Source: an uncultured Actinomycetes bacterium (GTDB lineage: Bacteria > Actinomycetota > Actinomycetes > S36-B12 > UBA5976). Taken from it: 10,816 bases of DNA. Positions 5,661-10,816 of this stretch are shown one piece after another (within the stretch, counting starts at the first letter, position 1; each line of letters begins with the position of its first letter). The notes beneath the pieces were generated by a model. It made no database searches, was not told where the DNA came from, and saw nothing but the letters and a program-made list of their open reading frames with translations. The translations under genes and the position numbers were made by a program. Location: contig CAIYGJ010000199.1 of the NCBI GenBank assembly GCA_903925705.1, forward strand, positions 1-10,816, written 5' to 3'.

Positions 5661-7346
5661 ATGACCCCACAGGAATTAGCTGGCCACATAAGGGCCGCTT
5701 TGCTGAGTGCAATTTCCAGTGGTCAGTTGAATTTGAGCACCGAGGATATTCCTACCGAAATAGTTGTTGAGCGACCAAAAAACCTAGATCATGGCGATTG
5801 GGCAACCAATGTTGCAATGCAGGTTGGTAAAAAAGCTGGGCTAAACCCCCGTGCTGCTGCAGAAATTTTGCAAGGAATTCTCCAGGAACTTCCAGGCGTT
5901 GAAGCAATCGAAATTGCCGGCCCTGGTTTTATCAACATCAGACTCTCGGCAGCAAGCCAAGGAGAGTTAGCTCGAGACATTATTGCCAAAGGAAACAACT
6001 TTGGCCGAGGTATTCAACTAGCAGGCAAGAAAATAAATGTGGAATTCATTTCAGCGAATCCAACTGGCCCGCTACATCTAGGTCATACCCGATGGGCTGC
6101 AGTTGGCGACGCGATAGCACGCGTCTTAGAAGCTGAAGGCGCAGAGTCGTCACGCGAGTTTTATGTAAACGATCTTGGCGTCCAGATGGATAAGTTTGGC
6201 TCATCAGTTAAAGCCGCAGCACTTGGTGAGCCAATTCCAGAGGATGGCTATCACGGTGCGTACATCCCAGAGTTAGCAACTCAAGTTGTGTCGCAAAATC
6301 CAGGCATCACTGACTTACTTGAACCACAACGAAGTGAAGCATTTCGAGATGCTGCTTATGCGTTGCAACTTGCCGATCAAAAACGCGTGCTTGATAACTT
6401 CAATACCCATTTTGATGTTTGGTCATCTGAAAAGTCACTGCATACCTCAGGGGCAGTTAATAGAGCGTTTGAAAAGTTGAAGTCGCAAGGACATATGTTT
6501 GTTGAAGAAGGCGCGACTTGGCTTCGCACCAGTGACTTTGATGACGATAAAGATCGCGTGCTGATAAAGGCCGATGGCGCATTGACTTACTTCGCTTCTG
6601 ATACCGCTTATTACGTTGATAAGCGCAATCGAGGTTATGACCTTTGCATCTATTTGCTGGGCGCCGACCACCATGGATATGTGAATCGACTACGTGCCGT
6701 CGCAGCATGCGCTGGCGATAACCCGGATGAAAACATCCAGATCTTAATTGGGCAGATGGTAAAGATGCTCAAAAATGGTGAGGAAGTGCGCCTTTCAAAG
6801 CGAGCTGGAAACATCATCACACTTGAAGATCTTGTGGATGAAGTTGGTGTTGACGCTGCCCGCTATTCACTAATTCGGTATCCAGTTGAATCCCCGTTGG
6901 TTTTGGATCTTGACCTATTGGTCTCCAGCACAAATGACAACCCGGTTTATTATGTGCAATACGCACACGCTCGAATCGCGTCGGTAGTTAGAAATGCTGC
7001 TGAACTCGGATTGATTCCAGCCAATACTTCCGATTGGGATCCAGCAACATTTGATCCATCGCAACTAACGGATGATCGGGAAGGCGCACTGCTTGGGCTT
7101 CTGGCAGATTACCCTCGCGTAGTTGCTTCGGCAGCCGAACTTCGCGAGCCTCATCGAATTGCTAGATACATCGAGGAAGTTGCCACTAGTTACCACTCTT
7201 TCTACGCAGCTTGTCGAGTTCTGCCGCAAGGCGATGAGCCGGTAACGGAATTAAACATTGCCCGACTTTGGCTATGTGCTGCAACGCGTCAAGTTATCAT
7301 CAATGGTCTCGAATTGCTGGGTGTTAGCGCACCCGACAGGATGTAA
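5661..7346 (+). CDS. argS: Arginyl-tRNA synthetase
   Basis: ArgRS charges tRNA-Arg with arginine in the cytoplasm using ATP. The 561-residue protein has the N-terminal Add1 domain (about 1-95, with HGDWATNVAM at 44-53 and GPGFINIRL at 87-95), then EFISANPTGPLHLGH containing the class I HIGH signature as HLGH (139-142). RLSKR at 377-381 followed by AGN is the KMSKS-like loop in the reduced form many ArgRS have. The alpha-helical DALR anticodon-binding domain ends in LLGVSAPDRM, the conserved ArgRS C-terminus. Length is normal. argS followed at once by lysA is a common actinobacterial arrangement; lysA begins 2 bases after the stop, so they share a transcript. Confidence 0.98.
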   Translation: MTPQELAGHIRAALLSAISSGQLNLSTEDIPTEIVVERPKNLDHGDWATNVAMQVGKKAGLNPRAAAEILQGILQELPGVEAIEIAGPGFINIRLSAASQGELARDIIAKGNNFGRGIQLAGKKINVEFISANPTGPLHLGHTRWAAVGDAIARVLEAEGAESSREFYVNDLGVQMDKFGSSVKAAALGEPIPEDGYHGAYIPELATQVVSQNPGITDLLEPQRSEAFRDAAYALQLADQKRVLDNFNTHFDVWSSEKSLHTSGAVNRAFEKLKSQGHMFVEEGATWLRTSDFDDDKDRVLIKADGALTYFASDTAYYVDKRNRGYDLCIYLLGADHHGYVNRLRAVAACAGDNPDENIQILIGQMVKMLKNGEEVRLSKRAGNIITLEDLVDEVGVDAARYSLIRYPVESPLVLDLDLLVSSTNDNPVYYVQYAHARIASVVRNAAELGLIPANTSDWDPATFDPSQLTDDREGALLGLLADYPRVVASAAELREPHRIARYIEEVATSYHSFYAACRVLPQGDEPVTELNIARLWLCAATRQVIINGLELLGVSAPDRM

Positions 7347-7348
7347 TC

Positions 7349-8689
7349 ATGGCTTCTGACCTAAACCCAATGATTTGGCCAGCATCTGCAACTCGAAATA
7401 GCCAGGACGAAATTTCTATTGGTGACATTGCTGTTACTGATCTTGCAAAACAATATGGAACGCCGCTTTATGTTTTTGACGAAGCCGATGTTCGAAAGCG
7501 CGCTCGAGATTATGTTTCAGCATTTACAGTTTCAGACATTGAAACCAGCGTTCACTACGCAGGCAAGGCTTTCATAACAACAAAAGTTGCGCAATGGGTA
7601 AACGAAGAAGGCCTTGGCATTGACGTGGCAAGTGTTGGTGAACTAGAAGTCGCCCTGCGTGCTGGTATTTCGCCAAATCAGATTGTTATGCATGGTAACA
7701 ACAAAAGTGTCAAGGATTTAGAACGCGCAGTTGAAGTTGGTGTCGGCCGCGTGGTTATCGACAGTTTGATTGAAATTGAACGTTTGAATACGGTGGCTGC
7801 AACAGCCGGAATAGTTCAGCAGGTATTGCTACGACTAACCGTTGGCGTGGAAGCGCATACTCACGAAGCCATTTCGACAGCGCATGAAGATCAAAAGTTC
7901 GGTCTTTCGGTTGCATCTGGAATGGCAATGGCAGCTGTCGATAATGTTTTGGAATGCGACGCACTTTCGTTAGCAGGACTTCACTCACACATCGGTTCCC
8001 AGATTTTTGATGCCACAGGTTTTGAATTGGCTACCCATCGGGTAGTTGATTTTGCTGTTCAAGTTAAAGAACGCCATGGAATTTCCGTTAGCGAACTCGA
8101 CGTTGGTGGCGGCATGGGGATTGCCTATGTCGAGGGCGATGACCCACTTGATGTAGCCACTATGGCTAAATCGATCTTGGATATTGTTCGTACCGAGTGC
8201 GCTCGCGTACATATTTCGGTTCCAAAAATTAGCGTTGAACCAGGCCGCGCAATCATTGGCAATCCTGGAATCACACTTTATGAAGTGGGAACTGTTAAGC
8301 CAGTTGAACTAGATAGCGGTATCACTCGTAACTACATTTCTGTCGATGGTGGCATGAGTGACAACATTCGAACCGCGCTTTATGACGCGCAATACACTGC
8401 CGTGATTGCTAATCGCACATCTACCGCCAAGCTAGTTCCTTCACGAGTAGTGGGTAAGCATTGTGAAAGTGGAGATATCGTTGTTCGAGATATCGAGCTA
8501 CCAGCAGACACTCGACCTGGCGATTTGATCGCAGTGGCAGCAACTGGAGCGTATTGCAGATCCATGGCAAGTAACTACAACCACATGCCACGACCTGCAG
8601 CCGTAAGTGTTTCCAATGGAACTTCTCAGGTATTACTTCGCAGAGAAACTATTGAAGATTTACTTGCCTTCGACGCAGGAGTTAATTAA
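7349..8689 (+). CDS. lysA: Diaminopimelate decarboxylase
   Basis: LysA is the PLP-dependent enzyme that decarboxylates meso-diaminopimelate to L-lysine, the last step of lysine synthesis. The 446-residue protein shows the alanine racemase-like barrel with the PLP lysine K73 in HYAGKAF, then IDVASVGELEVALRAG, the HSHIGSQ motif, the glycine-rich phosphate loop DVGGGMG, VEPGRAI, GGMSDNIR and the C-terminal-domain CESGD with its active-site cysteine, followed by TGAYCRSMASNYN. All key elements are present. The start at 7349 is 2 bases after the argS stop with AGGATG in the argS end as a possible ribosome binding site. The 3' end overlaps the stop of the opposite-strand membrane protein gene by 8 bases (8682-8689), so there is no room for a separate terminator. 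Confidence 0.98.
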   Translation: MASDLNPMIWPASATRNSQDEISIGDIAVTDLAKQYGTPLYVFDEADVRKRARDYVSAFTVSDIETSVHYAGKAFITTKVAQWVNEEGLGIDVASVGELEVALRAGISPNQIVMHGNNKSVKDLERAVEVGVGRVVIDSLIEIERLNTVAATAGIVQQVLLRLTVGVEAHTHEAISTAHEDQKFGLSVASGMAMAAVDNVLECDALSLAGLHSHIGSQIFDATGFELATHRVVDFAVQVKERHGISVSELDVGGGMGIAYVEGDDPLDVATMAKSILDIVRTECARVHISVPKISVEPGRAIIGNPGITLYEVGTVKPVELDSGITRNYISVDGGMSDNIRTALYDAQYTAVIANRTSTAKLVPSRVVGKHCESGDIVVRDIELPADTRPGDLIAVAATGAYCRSMASNYNHMPRPAAVSVSNGTSQVLLRRETIEDLLAFDAGVN

Positions 8690-9728
8690 CTTTTTCTTTT
8701 TCAATTGATCGAACGAGCAATCGATTGAATTCAAAAATTGCAGTTGCAACCATTAGCGCTGCTCCTAAGAACAACAATCCACGCAATGCAACTTGGGTGT
8801 TAATAACGATGAATGCACCTAGCGCTACAAAAATGATCGCACGCGCAAATGAAACCCAGACATTTGCTGGACGAGCCCAAATCTTGTTCCAAGTTTTTGC
8901 GACTTCATTTGGGACGTCAACATCTGGTAACACCCCACCAAGCAAGGTGTAAGCCATTCCGCCTGCAACGATCAAAATCGCGGCTGGGACCCAGAAGGCT
9001 GCATCAAATTGATTCCAAGTTGCAATCAGATAAACGCCAATGTTTGCATCGCGCCCAAATATATTTGAGGCAATCCAAGCAACACCGCTGATTCCGGCAA
9101 TGATGCCTCCAGAAATCATTACGGACTTAGCAACGCGTTGCGCACCTTGACGACGATAAGGCGCGAGCAGAATAACGACTAAGAAAATCACCGCTGCCGC
9201 AATAGGCAATGCAACTGCAAGCGTGTCAGAAATCTTCAAAACTTTTTGCAAGCTATTAATTGTTGCCAAAATGCTTCCTGCTGGTGGTTCAAGACTCAAT
9301 TCAGCAATCGGTGCAATACCAAGCTGCGGCGCAAACATGTTTACTTTTTCAATCGCAGTATTTGCGGTATCAGTAAATTCAAGTTTCAGCGACTGGCCTT
9401 TCACAAATGCGTCCCGCAACTTAACTGCTGCGCCACGAATTGGCTCGGAAAGTGCATCGCTTGCCAGAATCTTTGATGCAGCATTTTCGATTACCGGACG
9501 AAATGGCGCAGCATTTGGCGCCTTTTCAATAACCACGTCAGTCAACTGGACGCTCATTTTGGCAATCACGGCTGGATCATGGCGAATGCTTTCGATATGG
9601 TCAGCTAACTTCGGGCCATTGAGCAGATTGTTGTTGACGATGCCAGCGAAAGCGCCAAGTGTTAGGGCAAAAGTGCCCAGAATTATTAGCACTTTGGAGA
9701 GCATGACAAAAGACTTGGAATTTCTCAT
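8682..9728 (-). CDS. Six-TM integral membrane protein of unknown function
   Basis: The 348-residue product has a hydrophobic N-terminal segment at about 11-31 (signal anchor or TM1), a hydrophilic region at about 32-168 predicted to lie outside the membrane, and five more hydrophobic segments at about 169-189, 202-222, 244-265, 293-311 and 315-333. Basic RR/K clusters at 192-201 and R340/K344 suggest cytoplasmic loops. The external region (DPAVIAKMSVQLTDVVIEKA, later LSEPIRGAAVKL) resembles in style the DPAV...LTD...V... region of poorly characterised actinobacterial membrane proteins, but I cannot name a family. A GGGG tract about 8 bases before the ATG may serve as a weak ribosome binding site. 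It lies convergent to lysA and divergent from hom, so it is transcribed alone and is not evidently part of lysine or threonine synthesis. Confidence 0.85.
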   Translation of the reverse strand: MRNSKSFVMLSKVLIILGTFALTLGAFAGIVNNNLLNGPKLADHIESIRHDPAVIAKMSVQLTDVVIEKAPNAAPFRPVIENAASKILASDALSEPIRGAAVKLRDAFVKGQSLKLEFTDTANTAIEKVNMFAPQLGIAPIAELSLEPPAGSILATINSLQKVLKISDTLAVALPIAAAVIFLVVILLAPYRRQGAQRVAKSVMISGGIIAGISGVAWIASNIFGRDANIGVYLIATWNQFDAAFWVPAAILIVAGGMAYTLLGGVLPDVDVPNEVAKTWNKIWARPANVWVSFARAIIFVALGAFIVINTQVALRGLLFLGAALMVATAIFEFNRLLVRSIEKEKVN

Positions 9729-9908
9729 TTATTACCCCGTTGTTAGAAATCTTGATTAAAGCCTAATGATCAAACACACCAAATCTCTTCTTTTGGCTTG
9801 TTTCAAGGGTTTCTGCCAGACTTAGACCACACAGGAGCAACGGTTTTAACCAGTTCTTGCACAGTATTAATGCGCGCTATTGATAAGCACCATAAATAAG
9901 GAGAAGAA
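9729..9908. promoter_or_regulatory. Divergent intergenic region carrying promoters of the membrane-protein gene and hom
   Basis: This 180-base gap separates the two divergent starts. On the + strand, TTGCAC at 9857-9862 followed by TATTGAT at 9878-9884 is a possible -35/-10 pair but the 15-base spacer is short; TTGATA at 9880-9885 would give 17. The hom ribosome binding site AAGGAG is at 9898-9903. I see no strong hairpin, riboswitch or leader-peptide structure here. Confidence 0.35.
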
Positions 9909-10816
9909 ATGGGTTCCCCGCTAACAGTTGCACTACTTGGTGGCGGAACTGTGGGCGCATCCGTTGCCCAGTTGATTTCTGAAAGCGCCGATGATTTAAC
10001 CGCCCGAATCGGTCGGGAACTTAAGTTAACTGGAATTGCAGTTCGTGATGCATCTAAACCGCGTCCCGGTGTTGACTCCAAACTTCTAACTGAAGATGCT
10101 GCCGGGCTTGCGGCATCCGGCGCCGACATTGTCATTGAAGTAATTGGCGGAATTGAACCAGCAAAAACTTTAATTGAATCTGCGATTGCGCATGGTTCAT
10201 CAATCGTTACTGCAAACAAAGCGTTGCTAGCTGCTCACGGCGCGCACCTTCATAAGTTGGCCGAGGAAGCTGGCGTTGATCTTTACTATGAAGCAGCAGT
10301 AGCTGGCGCAATTCCGTTACTTCGCCCATTGCGCGAATCCTTAGCAGGCGACAAGGTCACTAAGATTCTGGGAATCGTTAATGGCACAACAAATTTCATT
10401 TTGTCGAAAATGTATAACGATGGTGCCGACTATTCCGTAGTTCTCAAAGAAGCCCAAGACCTCGGTTATGCCGAAGCAGATCCAACTGCAGATGTCGAAG
10501 GATTCGATAGCGCTGCAAAAGCTGCAATTCTTGCTGGATTGGCATTTCACACAAACGTAACTTCTGATGATGTTTATCGCGAAGGCATGACAAAAGTTAC
10601 TGCTGATGACATTGCAGCTGCCAAGTCACTTGGTTACGTAATCAAATTGCTTGCCATCGCAGAGCTAACCGATGATGACAAGGGTGTAATTGTCCGGGTC
10701 CATCCAGCCATGATTCCTTTGACGCATCCTTTGGCAAGTGTCCGAGATGCATTCAACGCAGTTTTTGTTGAAGCTGATGCTGCCGGCCAGGTTATGTTCT
10801 ATGGCCGCGGCGCCGG
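9909..10816 (+). CDS. hom: Homoserine dehydrogenase, 3' end beyond the window
   Basis: This enzyme reduces aspartate semialdehyde to homoserine with NAD(P)H, the branch point towards threonine and methionine. About 302 codons are visible, without a stop. The dinucleotide fold opens with LLGGGTVG (9-16), followed by EVIGG (77-81) and TANKALL (101-107). NGTTNFIL starts at N158. The catalytic set lies in the LGYAEADP to FDSAAK region: E189, D195, D200 and K204 match E208, D214, D219 and K223 of the yeast enzyme in spacing. AAGGAG at 9898-9903 lies 5 bases before the ATG. Actinobacterial homologues add a C-terminal ACT domain for threonine feedback, which would lie outside the window. The position after lysA links the aspartate-family pathways. 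Confidence 0.97.
   Translation, partial: MGSPLTVALLGGGTVGASVAQLISESADDLTARIGRELKLTGIAVRDASKPRPGVDSKLLTEDAAGLAASGADIVIEVIGGIEPAKTLIESAIAHGSSIVTANKALLAAHGAHLHKLAEEAGVDLYYEAAVAGAIPLLRPLRESLAGDKVTKILGIVNGTTNFILSKMYNDGADYSVVLKEAQDLGYAEADPTADVEGFDSAAKAAILAGLAFHTNVTSDDVYREGMTKVTADDIAAAKSLGYVIKLLAIAELTDDDKGVIVRVHPAMIPLTHPLASVRDAFNAVFVEADAAGQVMFYGRGA

Noticed and set aside
9223..9759. 178-codon open frame on the + strand opposite the membrane-protein gene
   Set aside because: No domain or convincing ribosome binding site; the - strand frame gives coherent membrane segments and a clean length, so this is a shadow.

Overview
The window reads as the chromosome of a low-GC actinobacterium. The gene order argS-lysA-hom is typical of Actinobacteria, and the LysA and ArgRS proteins look actinobacterial (for example the LysA C-terminus with CRSMASNYNH). 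Base composition looks to be in the mid-40s percent GC by eye, which is low for the phylum. Short intergenic gaps, apparently leaderless promoters and low GC together suggest a streamlined aquatic lineage such as the freshwater acI/Nanopelagicales group. That placement is inference. No transposase, integrase, tRNA, rRNA or CRISPR array is visible, and gene style looks uniform from end to end.

Positions 1-2982 are the downstream part of a bacterial microcompartment (BMC) locus on the + strand: the last residues of a probable BMC-P vertex pentamer (1-72), a BMC-H hexameric shell protein (155-439), a permuted BMC-T trimeric shell protein (436-1092), an APH-fold small-molecule kinase (1167-2156) and a short-chain dehydrogenase (2200-2982). 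BMC shell genes together with an APH-type kinase and an SDR match the RMM (Rhodococcus and Mycobacterium microcompartment) class, linked in the literature to 1-amino-2-propanol/aminoacetone breakdown. The expected aldehyde dehydrogenase and class III aminotransferase/phospholyase are not in the window and would lie upstream.

Positions 3007-5603 hold a control and side-pathway block: a HutC/UTRA-type GntR regulator, a class III (CaiB/Frc-type) CoA-transferase, and a second GntR regulator of the FCD type whose start overlaps the CoA-transferase stop. A perfect 7-bp inverted repeat sits on the -10 box of the CoA-transferase promoter and is a strong candidate operator for the FCD regulator.

Positions 5661-10816 are core metabolism: argS, then lysA two bases later, then a convergent six-TM membrane protein of unknown function on the - strand, and finally hom (homoserine dehydrogenase), which runs off the end of the window.

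A working model: the kinase activates an amino alcohol by phosphorylation, enzymes encoded upstream convert it inside the shell to an aldehyde and then an acyl-CoA or acid, the SDR interconverts amino alcohol and amino ketone, and the CoA-transferase may move CoA between the product and another acid. The two GntR regulators would sense different effectors. The most distinctive points are the acidic pore of the BMC-H protein (E37 and D40 where PduA has K37 and S40) and the attached CoA-transferase/FCD-regulator pair.
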